Shown here piece by piece: positions 24,105 through 31,912 of a DNA stretch of 64,000 bases (its first letter is position 1; every line of letters begins with the position of its first letter). The notes beneath the pieces were generated by a model. It was not told the DNA's origin. It saw only the letters and a list, made by a program, of their open reading frames with translations, and did no database searches. Source of the DNA: Roseococcus suduntuyensis (GTDB lineage: Bacteria; Pseudomonadota; Alphaproteobacteria; Acetobacterales; Acetobacteraceae); the NCBI RefSeq assembly GCF_014196305.1, contig NZ_JACIDJ010000001.1:916290-980289 (forward strand). The letters run 5' to 3'. The translations under genes and the position numbers were made by a program.

Positions 24105-24578
24105 AGGGAGTATCGCCTCGATCTTCTCGGCAAGGGCCTCGGGTTTGGTGGTGGGCGCGAAGCGGTCCACGACGCGGCCCTGCGGGTCCACCAGGAACTT
24201 GGAGAAATTCCACTTGATGGCGCTGCCCAGCACGCCGCCCTTCTCCGCCTTCAGCCATTGGTAGAGCGGGTGGGCGCCCTTGCCGTTCACCTCGATCTTC
24301 TGGAACAGCGGGAAGGTCACGCCGAAATTCTTCTCGCAGAAGGTCGCGATCTCGGCATCGGTGCCCGGTTCCTGGTGGCCGAACTGGTCGCAGGGGAAGG
24401 CCAGGATGTCCAGGCCGCGCGGGTGCAGGCGCTCATACAGCGCCTGCAAACCCTTGTATTGCGGGGTGAAGCCGCATTTGGACGCGACATTCACCACCAG
24501 CACCGCGCGGCCGCGATAGGCCGAGAGCGGCTGCTCGGTGCCGTCGTTCAGCGTCGCGGTGAAATCATGGAAGCCCAT
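24099..24578 (-). CDS. Glutathione peroxidase family protein (probably thioredoxin-dependent)
   Basis: A 159-residue peroxidase. The peroxidatic Cys35 sits in NVASKCGFTPQY, Gln65 in FPCDQFG, and Trp123-Asn124 in KWNFSKFLVD, which completes the catalytic tetrad. A further Cys81 (ATFCEKNFGV) is placed like the resolving cysteine of bacterial GPx enzymes that use thioredoxin. Cys63 is the usual FPC residue. It reduces hydroperoxides in the cytoplasm. It is the last gene of a three-gene minus-strand unit (DUF1127, methyltransferase, this gene), 17 bases behind the methyltransferase stop. ATG 24578 is preceded by GGAAGGGAGGGGCAG. Confidence 0.93.
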   Translation of the reverse strand: MGFHDFTATLNDGTEQPLSAYRGRAVLVVNVASKCGFTPQYKGLQALYERLHPRGLDILAFPCDQFGHQEPGTDAEIATFCEKNFGVTFPLFQKIEVNGKGAHPLYQWLKAEKGGVLGSAIKWNFSKFLVDPQGRVVDRFAPTTKPEALAEKIEAILPA

Positions 24579-24595
24579 CTGCCCCTCCCTTCCGG

Positions 24596-25477
24596 TCAGC
24601 GCGGCTTTTGCGCCACCGCCAGCACGTAGTCGAGGGCCGCATAGACCCGTTCCGCAGGTAGCCGCCGCAGCAGCCGGTAGGGCAGGCGGCCCGAGGCGGG
24701 CAGGCGGGCGAAGAGCGCGGGGTCCTCGGCCAGGGCGCGGTGCCAGCCGGGGAAGACGTCGTGGCCAATGGACGTGGCGGTGGTGCCCTCGAAGCCCGCC
24801 GCGCGGAACTTTTCCAGGTAGGCGTCGCGCGTGTCGGCATTGGCGGCGGGGATGTCGAACTTGGTGGCGAAGCCGCGCCAGCTCACCTCCTGCCAGCGGC
24901 GGCGCATGGGGTCCGCGTCAGGGGCCGCGCGGATGATATCGGCCAGCACCAGCCGCCCGCCCGGGCGCAGCACGCGGAAGGCCTCGGCCAGGAAGGCCTC
25001 GCGCGTGTGGAAGTGGAAAGCGCATTCCACGGCCGTCACCACGTCGCAGCTCGCATCAGGCAGGGGCATTTCGGTGGCCGAGCCCAGGCGCAGCGTGATC
25101 CGGTCGGCCAGACCCGCCCTCCGCACCCGCGCGCGGCCGAGCCGCACATGGACCGGTGTCACATTCAGCCCGGTGATGTGTCTCGGCCCGAAGCGCCTTG
25201 CCCAGAGAATGTCCTGGTCGGCGAAGCCGAAGCCCACATCCACCACCTCATCCGCGGGCCCCATCGCGGCGGCCTCGGCCACAAGGGTGGCGAGCGCGGG
25301 GCACGCCTCGTCAATGGTGCGGGCGGTGCGCCAGAGGCCGAGGTTCAGGTAGAGCCCCTCCCGCGTGAAGGCGCGGGTGGCGAGGTTTTCGTAGAGATCG
25401 GCCGCCGCCAGCCGCCGCCAGGGCGTCCAGGCCCAGAGCAGCAGGTCGGCGGCGGCGGGGAGGGGGCTGCGTGTCAC
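24596..25477 (-). CDS. Class I SAM-dependent methyltransferase
   Basis: About 293 residues. SAM motif I is VVDVGFGFADQD, with ITGLNVTPVHV as the second strand and LRPGGRLVLADIIRA as the post-motif III strand. The organisation, an N-terminal helical lid before motif I and a CAFHFHTREAFLAEAFRVL block, resembles small-molecule methyltransferases of the tocopherol/sterol/cyclopropane-synthase type. The start is a GTG at 25477 with GGAGGG just upstream. The open frame beyond it overlaps the DUF1127 gene and is not family-like. The gene is 19 bases downstream of DUF1127 and 17 bases upstream of the peroxidase. The substrate is unknown. Confidence 0.82.
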   Translation of the reverse strand: MTRSPLPAAADLLLWAWTPWRRLAAADLYENLATRAFTREGLYLNLGLWRTARTIDEACPALATLVAEAAAMGPADEVVDVGFGFADQDILWARRFGPRHITGLNVTPVHVRLGRARVRRAGLADRITLRLGSATEMPLPDASCDVVTAVECAFHFHTREAFLAEAFRVLRPGGRLVLADIIRAAPDADPMRRRWQEVSWRGFATKFDIPAANADTRDAYLEKFRAAGFEGTTATSIGHDVFPGWHRALAEDPALFARLPASGRLPYRLLRRLPAERVYAALDYVLAVAQKPR

Positions 25478-25496
25478 CCCCTCCAGATGGGGTGTC

Positions 25497-25742
25497 CTAC
25501 AGCCGCCAGAAGGGCTTTTGCGCTTCGGCCGCTGCTTCGCTGCGCGAGATGCCGATGTCGTGCAGCTGCCGGTTGTCGAGCTGTGCCAGGAGGCGACGGG
25601 TGCGGCGGCGTTGCGCGGCGTCCTGGCACCAGGCGACGAAGCGGTGCCAGGCGCCACGCGGCGCCGGCGGGGCCCAGGGATCGCGCGCGCTGGCCTGCGG
25701 CTCGCGCAACGGGGGGAAGGGGCGGGTGGGCAGATGTGTCAT
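25497..25742 (-). CDS. DUF1127 small protein
   Basis: An 81-residue basic protein. The C-terminal half is a classic DUF1127 domain: RRRTRRLLAQLDNRQLHDIG then ISRSEAAAEAQKPFWR. The N-terminal half is Pro/Arg-rich without a domain. DUF1127 proteins in alphaproteobacteria include small RNA-binding or phosphate/stress-related regulators. The arginine-rich helix suggests nucleic-acid or phosphate contact, which is inference. The ribosome binding site is unusually strong: AAGGAGGT, complementary to the 16S tail, eight bases before the ATG. It heads a unit with the methyltransferase and glutathione peroxidase and diverges from a MocR regulator. Confidence 0.9.
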   Translation of the reverse strand: MTHLPTRPFPPLREPQASARDPWAPPAPRGAWHRFVAWCQDAAQRRRTRRLLAQLDNRQLHDIGISRSEAAAEAQKPFWRL

Positions 25743-25763
25743 GGTACACTACCTCCTTGCGGA

Positions 25764-25921
25764 GACACATCGGGCCAGTGTCACGCTGATGTGTCAATCG
25801 AGCATTTCGCAGCGCAGCAACATCCGGAGGATATGGGAATGATTGATATTCAAGGGTTTCACACCATCCATGTGCGACTCGACGGGCAGCCACGCCTTGG
25901 CTACAAGTGTATTGGCACATC
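25764..25921. promoter_or_regulatory. Candidate MocR operator and promoter region
   Basis: Three copies of one half-site lie in the 164-base divergent gap: GACACATC at 25764-25771, its inverse GATGTGTC at 25788-25795 (8-base arms, 16-base spacer), and ATTGGCACATC at 25911-25921. The last matches 10 of 11 bases of the complement of 25788-25798. The minus strand also reads TTGACA across 25791-25796, a perfect -35 hexamer for the DUF1127 operon, but I see no good -10. A perfect Shine-Dalgarno complement ACCTCCTT is at 25751-25758. Confidence 0.5.
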
Positions 25922-25946
25922 CCTAGCCAGGAGCCCGGGACACTGA
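25839..25946 (+). CDS. Possible 35-codon leader ORF ahead of the MocR gene
   Basis: An ORF encoding MIDIQGFHTIHVRLDGQPRL plus 15 more residues, preceded by GGAGG (25826-25830) at optimal spacing. An ATG at 25833 is in frame but too close. It has clearly lower GC and AT-rich third positions early on, unlike its neighbours. It overlaps the annotated GTG start of the regulator in another frame, and its TGA (25944-25946) falls exactly where the conserved part of the regulator (LTDWTPRL) begins. It could be a translated leader or chance. Confidence 0.35.
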   Translation: MIDIQGFHTIHVRLDGQPRLGYKCIGTSLARSPGH

Positions 25947-27304
25947 CCGACTGGACCCCCCGCCTCTCCCCCGGAACCGGCCTCGCGCATGAGCGGCTGT
26001 CCGCCGCCCTCGCCGAGGACGTCACGCGCGGCCACCTGCCGGTGGGCGCCCGCCTGCCCGCCCACCGCGAACTCGCGCGGGAGCTGGGCCTGAGCGTCGG
26101 CACCGTCACCCGCGCCTATGCCACCTTGCAGCGCCGTGGCCTGGCACGGTCCGAGCATGGGCGGGGAATGTTCGTGCTGGCCGCCCCCCGCCGCGCGCCG
26201 GACCGGCTGGATTTCAGCGTGAACCTGCCCGCGGCCACCCTCACGCCGCGCATGCTGTCGGACATGCTGGACGCCGCCGCAGCGGCGCTCGACCCCACCC
26301 TCTTCGCCAGCTACAGCCCGCCCGCCGGCACCGCGCAGGACCGGCAATTCCTCGCCGCGCACCTCGCCGCCGCGCGAGGTCTGCGGGTGGAGCCGGGGCA
26401 TCTGCTCATCACCACCAGCGCGCAGCACGCCATCTTCATCGCCCTGGCCACCGCGCCGCCAGGCCCCGTGGCGGTGGAGGCGCTGAGCTACCCCCAGGCG
26501 CTGACCGCCGCGCGCCGGCTGGGTCGGCGCCTCGTGCCCATCGCGCTGGATGCGGAAGGCGTCTGCCCGGACGCGCTGGAGGCGGCACTGCGCGCGCCCG
26601 ACCCGCCGCGCGCCCTCTACCTCGTTCCCACCTTGCAGAACCCGACGGGTGCCGTGATGTCCGCCGCGCGCCGCGCGCGCATCGTGGCGCTCGCCCGGCG
26701 GCACGACCTGATCCTCATCGAGGACGATGTCTATGCCTGCCTGGCGCCCGAGGCGGGGCCCTCGCTGGCGGAACTGGCGCCGGAGCGGGTGTTCCACGCC
26801 TCCAGCTTTTCCAAGAGCCTCGCTCCCGGCCTGCGCCTCGGCTACCTGGCCTGCCCGCCCACCCTGGTGGACCCGGCCTGCGACTGGCTGCAATCCACCA
26901 CCTGCATGACCAGCCCGCATTCCTGCGCGCTGATGCGCCACGCGGTGGCCGATGGGCTGCTGGATTCGGTGGCCACCTCCATCCGCGCCGAGACCGCCCG
27001 CCGCCACGCCCTGGCGCTGGAGGTGCTGGGCGATGCGGTCTTCCCCACCGCGCTGCCGGGGCTGCAGGTGTGGCTGCCCATGCCGGTGGGGCGCGCGCGC
27101 GACATCGTGCGCCGGGCGGGGCAGCGCAACATCCAGATCGCCTCGCCGCTGGCCTTCATGGCGGACCCTACGGCGCAAGATGCCGGGCTGCGCCTCTGCC
27201 TGGGCAATGTGACCGAGGCGGAGCTTGGCCCCGCGCTGGAGATCATCGCCGGGCTGGTGCGCGACGAGGCCGCGGCGCGGCTGGACGAGGGCGCGGTGAT
27301 CTAG
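25907..27304 (+). CDS. MocR-type transcriptional regulator (GntR DNA-binding plus aminotransferase domain)
   Basis: About 465 residues. An N-terminal GntR winged helix (about 25-95: LPAHRELARELGLSVGTVTR then AYATLQRRGLARSEHGRGMF) is fused to a fold-type I aminotransferase (about 110-460). The PLP lysine is K303 in SSFSKSLAPGLRLGYL, and NPTG (in PTLQNPTGAVMS) and the Asp of IEDDVYACL are present. MocR proteins sense PLP or amino-compound adducts and usually control an adjacent divergent operon, here DUF1127-methyltransferase-peroxidase. The start is uncertain: GTG 25907 is the only good in-frame upstream codon, but family members often begin at the DWTP motif (about 25949). The TAG shares a base with a family A element. 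Confidence 0.88.
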   Translation: MYWHIPSQEPGTLTDWTPRLSPGTGLAHERLSAALAEDVTRGHLPVGARLPAHRELARELGLSVGTVTRAYATLQRRGLARSEHGRGMFVLAAPRRAPDRLDFSVNLPAATLTPRMLSDMLDAAAAALDPTLFASYSPPAGTAQDRQFLAAHLAAARGLRVEPGHLLITTSAQHAIFIALATAPPGPVAVEALSYPQALTAARRLGRRLVPIALDAEGVCPDALEAALRAPDPPRALYLVPTLQNPTGAVMSAARRARIVALARRHDLILIEDDVYACLAPEAGPSLAELAPERVFHASSFSKSLAPGLRLGYLACPPTLVDPACDWLQSTTCMTSPHSCALMRHAVADGLLDSVATSIRAETARRHALALEVLGDAVFPTALPGLQVWLPMPVGRARDIVRRAGQRNIQIASPLAFMADPTAQDAGLRLCLGNVTEAELGPALEIIAGLVRDEAAARLDEGAVI

Positions 27305-27396
27305 CGTCCGATCGTCGCCGCGCAGCGGCGGCGTGAATCGGCCGCGTGGCCAAGGCGCCCGATCGTCGCCGCGCAGCGGCGGCGTGAATCGGCCGC
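27304..27396. repeat. Stop-associated hairpin element (family A), two copies
   Basis: Reverse orientation copies at 27304-27345 (GCGTCCGAT ... TGA ... ATCGGCCGC) and 27355-27396 (GCGCCCGAT ... TGA ... ATCGGCCGC), period 51, with inner stem CGCCGC-GCA-GCGGCG. The first base is the last base of the MocR TAG (27302-27304). The last base is immediately followed by the complement of the amidohydrolase stop (27397-27399). The element pair is the entire intergenic region. Confidence 0.88.
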
Positions 27397-28713
27397 TCAG
27401 CCCGCCGCGATCCACTCCGCCAGCACCGCGATGGCCTCCATCAGGTCCGCCGTCTCCATCGCCTCGCGCGGGTTGTGGCTGCCATTCGCGTTGCGGACCA
27501 GCAGCATGCCCGTGGGCACGCCGGCCGCCGCGAAGTTGTTGGCGTCATGGCTGCCCGGGCTGTTCAGCCGGGGTGCCGCGACACCCAGCCGCGCGGCCGC
27601 GCCCGCCAGCCCCTCCACGATGGCGGCATCCATGATGCCCGGCGCCGCCCAGCTGCGTTCGCCCAGCACGATGGTGACGTGGCGGCGTTCCGCCACCTCG
27701 GCCGCGATGGCGCCGAGCTGTGCCTCCAGCGCCTGCAGGTGCCCCGCATCATAGGCGCGCAGGTCGAGGCTGAGGGTGAAGTCGCCCGGCACCACCGTCA
27801 TGCTGTGGCGGTCGGGCAGGGTGTGGAAGCGGCCGATGGTGACGGCCATGGGGTAGCCCGCATCCTCCTCGGCCAGCCAGAAGCGTTCGAGGGCCAGCGC
27901 GAAATCCGCCCCGGCCATCGCGGCATCGCGGCGGAAGCGGTGCGGCAGGCCGGTATGCGCGTCCTCGCCCAGGATGCGGATGCGCGGGTGGCGCAGATTG
28001 CCCGGCGTGGCGAGGCAGATGCCGAGCGGCGCGCCGGCCTCGATCAACTGCGGGGCCTGCTCGATATGGATTTCCAGGTAGGCCCCGATCTCGCGCGGGT
28101 CGCGCAGGGGCAAGCCCGCGCGCAGCCGCGCGGGGTCGCCGCCGCAGGCCGCGATGCTTTGCGCCAGGTTCAGGCCGGTGCGGGCGTGCGGCAGGTCCAG
28201 CGCGCCCGGAGGCAGCCGCGCCAGCATGCCGCGCGAGCCCACCAGGCCGAGGCCGAACCACACCGCCTCCTCGCAGCGCAGGGCCAGCACCTCGATGTCG
28301 CGGCGCGGCGTGATGCCGGCGGCCTGCAGCGCCGCCACCGCGCCCAGCCCCGCGATGACGCCCGCGGCCCCGTCGAAATTCCCGCCCTGCGCGATGCTGT
28401 CCAGATGCGAGCCGATCAGCAGGGGTTTGCCGGCGGGCTCGCGCGCCGCCCAGCGCAGCGAGAGGTTGGCGGCGGCATCCGTGCTGGCCGCGAGGCCCAG
28501 TGCCGCGCCGGCCTCGGCCACCAGGGCGAAGGCGGCGTTCTCGCCGGGGCCGAAGGCCTCGCGCGTGATGCCGGGCGGGTCGGCACCCACCCTCGCCACC
28601 TCATCGAGCAGCCGCTGCACCAGGGGCGCCTGCGCGGCCACGGCGTCGCGCAGCCCGAGGGAGGGCAACGCCATGGGCGGGAGGACGGGGCCGGGGCCGC
28701 CGCGCGGCCTCAT
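27397..28713 (-). CDS. M20-family Zn-dependent amidohydrolase (N-carbamoyl-amino acid hydrolase / allantoate amidohydrolase)
   Basis: A 438-residue M20 metallo-amidase. Metal-ligand blocks are LLIGSHLDSIAQGGNFDGAA (His and the bridging Asp), RCEEAVWFG (Glu), LEIHIEQAP (His) and SPGSHDANNFA (His). The order and the IHIEQ motif identify the hydantoinase/carbamoylase group (allantoate amidohydrolase, beta-ureidopropionase, L-carbamoylase), which release ammonia and CO2 from N-carbamoyl compounds. The ATG at 28713 overlaps the stop of the crotonase gene upstream (ATGA). An internal ATG at 28674 (MALPSLGL) also fits. No hydantoinase or allantoinase is adjacent, so the substrate remains open. Confidence 0.87.
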   Translation of the reverse strand: MRPRGGPGPVLPPMALPSLGLRDAVAAQAPLVQRLLDEVARVGADPPGITREAFGPGENAAFALVAEAGAALGLAASTDAAANLSLRWAAREPAGKPLLIGSHLDSIAQGGNFDGAAGVIAGLGAVAALQAAGITPRRDIEVLALRCEEAVWFGLGLVGSRGMLARLPPGALDLPHARTGLNLAQSIAACGGDPARLRAGLPLRDPREIGAYLEIHIEQAPQLIEAGAPLGICLATPGNLRHPRIRILGEDAHTGLPHRFRRDAAMAGADFALALERFWLAEEDAGYPMAVTIGRFHTLPDRHSMTVVPGDFTLSLDLRAYDAGHLQALEAQLGAIAAEVAERRHVTIVLGERSWAAPGIMDAAIVEGLAGAAARLGVAAPRLNSPGSHDANNFAAAGVPTGMLLVRNANGSHNPREAMETADLMEAIAVLAEWIAAG

Positions 28714-29468
28714 GCGCGCGGGGCCTTTGCCGCCTGGGTGCGGGCGCGGTGGTCCAGGATGCGCTGCCTGAGCCCCGGCCGCGCCACGGAACGCGCCAGC
28801 GCCGCGAGATCGCCCGCGTCATCGGCGCGGCGCGTGCGGCCATGCAGCGCGGCGACGGTGGGAGCATCGAGGCGCAGCGCGGCGGTGCGCGCGGCGGCGA
28901 TGGCCTTGGGCAGCGCGTCTTCCGGCAGGTGTTGCGTGGCGAGGCCGATATGGGCCGCCTCCTCCGCCGGGAGGGCGCTGCCCGCCAGCAGCAGGCGCCG
29001 CGCCACGCCATCGCCCACCAGCCCGGCCAGCCGCCCGGTGCCCAGCACCAGGCCGAAACCGGCGCCGGGGAAGGCGAAGCTGGAGCCTTCCAGGGCGAGG
29101 CGGTGGTCGCAGACGGCAAAGAGGTCCGCCCCCGCGCCCATGGCCCGGCCCTGTGCGATGGCGAGCGTCGTCACCGGCAGGGCGTGCAGCCTTTGCAGCA
29201 GCAGCTCGATCCGCAACACGCGCAGCGCCAGGTCGCCTTCCGAGGCGGTGTCGAGGTCCGAGAGATCGAAGCCCGTGCAGAAATGCCGCCCCTCGCCGCG
29301 CAGGATGATGAGGCGCGTGCCGGCGGCGAGGCTCGCATCAAGCGCCGTCTCCAGCGCCTCCACCAGCTCCGTGCCCAGCGCGTTGCCGCGCGCGGCGCGG
29401 TTGAGCCAGAGGGTGGTGACGGGGCCATCATGCTCCGCCCGCACGGCATCCGTGGTCGTGTCGTTCAA
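28710..29468 (-). CDS. Enoyl-CoA hydratase/isomerase (crotonase) family protein
   Basis: A 252-residue crotonase-fold protein. The oxyanion-hole blocks are GEGRHFCTGFDLSDL and AQGRAMGAGADLFAVCDHRL. The first catalytic glutamate of classical hydratases, expected in an F-x-x-P-E motif, is replaced here: the sequence reads FAFPGAGFGLVLG. A true hydratase reaction is therefore doubtful, and an isomerase, hydrolase or another crotonase chemistry is possible. The start is read as TTG 29468 preceded by GAGGAAGG. No ATG is available near the conserved N-terminus (NDTTTDAVRAEHDG). It is translationally coupled to the amidohydrolase gene. Confidence 0.82.
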   Translation of the reverse strand: MNDTTTDAVRAEHDGPVTTLWLNRAARGNALGTELVEALETALDASLAAGTRLIILRGEGRHFCTGFDLSDLDTASEGDLALRVLRIELLLQRLHALPVTTLAIAQGRAMGAGADLFAVCDHRLALEGSSFAFPGAGFGLVLGTGRLAGLVGDGVARRLLLAGSALPAEEAAHIGLATQHLPEDALPKAIAAARTAALRLDAPTVAALHGRTRRADDAGDLAALARSVARPGLRQRILDHRARTQAAKAPRA

Positions 29469-29539
29469 GGGCCTTCCTCGTCCTGCCTCAGCGGCAAGGG
29501 TGACGCGGAATGCGCGTCGCGTCGAGGCAAAGCAACCGG

Positions 29540-29941
29540 TCAGAACGCCGAGGCAATGACGAGGAAGAACAGGATGAACAGCGGCGGCACGCCCAGGAAG
29601 CCGTCGCCGAACAGGAACAGCTTCAGGAAGAAGAACAGGAAGGCCCCGTAGAGCGAGACGGCGAAGGGCAGCAGGAAGCCCGGCGAGAGGGGGGCGACCA
29701 GCGCCAGCATCGGGTCCGTCAGGCGCCGCAGCACCACGAAGAAGGCGATGTCGCGGTCCACGCCGATGGCGAATTCCAGCACCCCGCGCGAGAAGAGCAG
29801 CGCCGTGATGGCCGTCAGCGCATAGGTGCCGCCCAGATAGATGGCGACGATGGGCGGCGCGCCCCCGATCAGGAAGGTGCCCACCGCCAGCACATAGGCC
29901 AGCGCCAGGTAGAATAGGCCACGAAGGGCGGAAGCCTGCAT
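29540..29941 (-). CDS. Small integral membrane protein of unknown function
   Basis: A 133-residue hydrophobic protein with four likely membrane helices (about 5-25, 31-52, 78-100, 104-131). The C-terminal part, FLLPFAVSLYGAFLFFFLKL then LFILFFLVIASAF, is strikingly Phe/Leu-rich. A central charged loop (EFAIGVDRDIAFFVVLRRLTD) separates helix pairs. I do not recognise a family. The gene stands alone on the minus strand between the symporter operon and the crotonase gene, with a hairpin on its upstream side (29961-29992). Confidence 0.7.
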   Translation of the reverse strand: MQASALRGLFYLALAYVLAVGTFLIGGAPPIVAIYLGGTYALTAITALLFSRGVLEFAIGVDRDIAFFVVLRRLTDPMLALVAPLSPGFLLPFAVSLYGAFLFFFLKLFLFGDGFLGVPPLFILFFLVIASAF

Positions 29942-29960
29942 CCGGTTGCCTCATGCGGAA

Positions 29961-30046
29961 GGGGCGCGGGACCATGATGGACCCCGCGCCCCAGATGATG
30001 TTCGGTAAGAACGGGGCGGCCGGCAAGCCGGCACGCCCCGCCCCGT
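29961..30046. terminator. Two strong hairpins downstream of the symporter operon
   Basis: Hairpin 1 has perfect 10-base arms GGGGCGCGGG (29961-29970) and CCCGCGCCCC (29983-29992). Hairpin 2 has outer arms ACGGGGCG (30011-30018) and CGCCCCGT (30039-30046) enclosing GCCGGC-AA-GCCGGC. Hairpin 2 starts directly after the symporter stop on the minus strand and is followed by TTCTTAC, a weak U-tract, so it may terminate that operon. Confidence 0.55.
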
Positions 30047-30047
30047 T

Positions 30048-31904
30048 TCAGTGCGTCTGCACCATCATGTTGCCGCCCTTGGGCAGCCGCAGCCGGTCCA
30101 CGAAGTCCTGCATTTCAGGACTGGGTGGCGGCGTCACCAACGAGACCACGATGGTCACGATGAAGGCCACGGGCACGCCGAAGATGCCCGAGGAGATGGC
30201 GGCGACGCCGAACCAGCTGATCTCGTCGCCGGTGCGTGGCGTGAGGTCCATGCCGTAGACGCTGCCCACCAGGTAGAACATCGTGACCCCGAAGCCCGCC
30301 GCCATGCCGAGGATGGCGCCTGCATTGGTCGTGCGTTTCCACCACACGCCCAGAACAAGGGGCGCGAAGAGGCCCGCGGCCGCGATGGAGAAGGCCCAGG
30401 CCACCATGGACAGGATGTCCGATGGCTGGGTTCGCGCCAGCAGCGCCGCCGCGATGGCGACGACCACCAGCAGGATCTTCGCCACCAGCAGCCGGCGCTT
30501 CGTGTCGGCCTTGGGGTCGATCATCTTGTAGTAGACGTCGTGGCTGAGCGCGTTGGCGATGGCCAGCAGCAGGCCATCGGCGGTGGACAGCGCGGCCGCG
30601 AAGCCGCCCGCGCCCACCAGCCCCACGACCCAGATCGGCATGCCCGCGATGGAGGGCGTGGACAGCACGATCATGTCGTTGTTCAGCCGCAGCTCGCTGT
30701 AGGGGAAGCCCCCCACATGGCCGCGCGCCTCGCAGGCCGCCTGGATGGCCATGACGCTTTCCGCCTTCACCCCGCAGATGGTGACGAGCTGGTGCCCCGC
30801 GATGGAGCCCCATTCGAGCATCCAGGCCGGGATGGCGGTGAAGGCCAGCCGGTAGCCCTCCGCGTTCACGAAGAGGCCCATCAGGTTGAACTTCGAGAAA
30901 GCGGCGTAGGCGGGCGCCGTGAAGTACAGCAGGAAGATGAAGAACAGCGACCAGCCGACCGACTTGCGCGCCTCACGCACGGTGGGCGTGGTGAAGAAGC
31001 GCATCAGGATGTGCGGCAGCGAGGCGGTGCCGACCATCAGGCAGAAGATCAGGAAGAAGAAGTCGCGCGCGCTGTAGGTCTGGAACGGGGCCACATGGGT
31101 CCGCGCCACGTTCAGGATGCGCTCGTATTCCGCGATCTGCGTCAGCGCGCCGCCATACATGATCTGCGGCAGCGGGACGCCGGTCTGCACCGTGGACATC
31201 CAGATGGCCGGCAGCAGGTAGGCCACGATCAGCACGATGTACTGCGCCACCTGCGTCCAGGTCACCGCCTTCATCCCGCCCAGCATGGAGCAGACCAGGA
31301 TGCCCGCGAGGCCCGCGAAGACCGCCCAGCGGAAGTCGATCGCCAGGAACTGCGAGGCGATGATGCCGGAGGCATAGACCTGCGCCGTGATGTAGGTGAA
31401 GGAACAGGCGAAGAGCACGATGATGCCGACCAGCCGCGCCGCGTTGCCGCCATAGCGCGTGCCCAGGAAGTCCGGCACGGTGTAGGCGCCGAATTTCCGC
31501 AGATAGGGCGCCAGCAGCACGGCCACGAGCACATAGCCGCCCGTCCAGCCGAGCACGAAGGCGAGCCCGTCATAGCCCAGCACGAACAGCGTGCCCGCCA
31601 TGCCGACGAAGCTCGCCCCCGACATCCAGTCGGCGCCGGTGGCCATGCCGTTGTAGACCGCGGGCACCGAGCGTCCGGCCACGTAGTATTCCGAGACCTG
31701 CGCGGTGCGCGACATGATGCCGATGAAGGCATAGATGCCGATGGTCGCGGCCATATAGGCCCAGAGGATCCATCGGTCGGGCACGCCGACCATGGACGCG
31801 ATGGCCATCAGCACGACGAAGGCGGCAAAACCACCGACATAGATGCCGTAGATCTTGCCCAGGTTGTCCGTGAAATCACCCTTCATGGAGAGGGACATGT
31901 TCAT
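30048..31904 (-). CDS. Sodium:solute symporter, ActP/VC_2705-like large subunit
   Basis: A 618-residue SSS-family carrier with about 13 membrane helices, presumably Na+-coupled uptake of acetate or another short carboxylate. Characteristic blocks are YYVAGRSVPAVYNGMATGADWM, YTVPDFLGTRYGG, the SSS signature GGFAAALSTADGLLLAIANA and SHDVYYKMIDPKAD. Members partnered with a DUF4212 small protein form a two-subunit symporter, and that partner is encoded ten bases upstream. Starts at 31904 and 31898 are both in frame, and the second has better Shine-Dalgarno spacing (GGAGG, eight bases). Opposite, across 284 bases, lies the DUF294 signalling protein that often accompanies these symporters. Confidence 0.92.
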   Translation of the reverse strand: MNMSLSMKGDFTDNLGKIYGIYVGGFAAFVVLMAIASMVGVPDRWILWAYMAATIGIYAFIGIMSRTAQVSEYYVAGRSVPAVYNGMATGADWMSGASFVGMAGTLFVLGYDGLAFVLGWTGGYVLVAVLLAPYLRKFGAYTVPDFLGTRYGGNAARLVGIIVLFACSFTYITAQVYASGIIASQFLAIDFRWAVFAGLAGILVCSMLGGMKAVTWTQVAQYIVLIVAYLLPAIWMSTVQTGVPLPQIMYGGALTQIAEYERILNVARTHVAPFQTYSARDFFFLIFCLMVGTASLPHILMRFFTTPTVREARKSVGWSLFFIFLLYFTAPAYAAFSKFNLMGLFVNAEGYRLAFTAIPAWMLEWGSIAGHQLVTICGVKAESVMAIQAACEARGHVGGFPYSELRLNNDMIVLSTPSIAGMPIWVVGLVGAGGFAAALSTADGLLLAIANALSHDVYYKMIDPKADTKRRLLVAKILLVVVAIAAALLARTQPSDILSMVAWAFSIAAAGLFAPLVLGVWWKRTTNAGAILGMAAGFGVTMFYLVGSVYGMDLTPRTGDEISWFGVAAISSGIFGVPVAFIVTIVVSLVTPPPSPEMQDFVDRLRLPKGGNMMVQTH

Positions 31905-31912
31905 TCCTCCCC

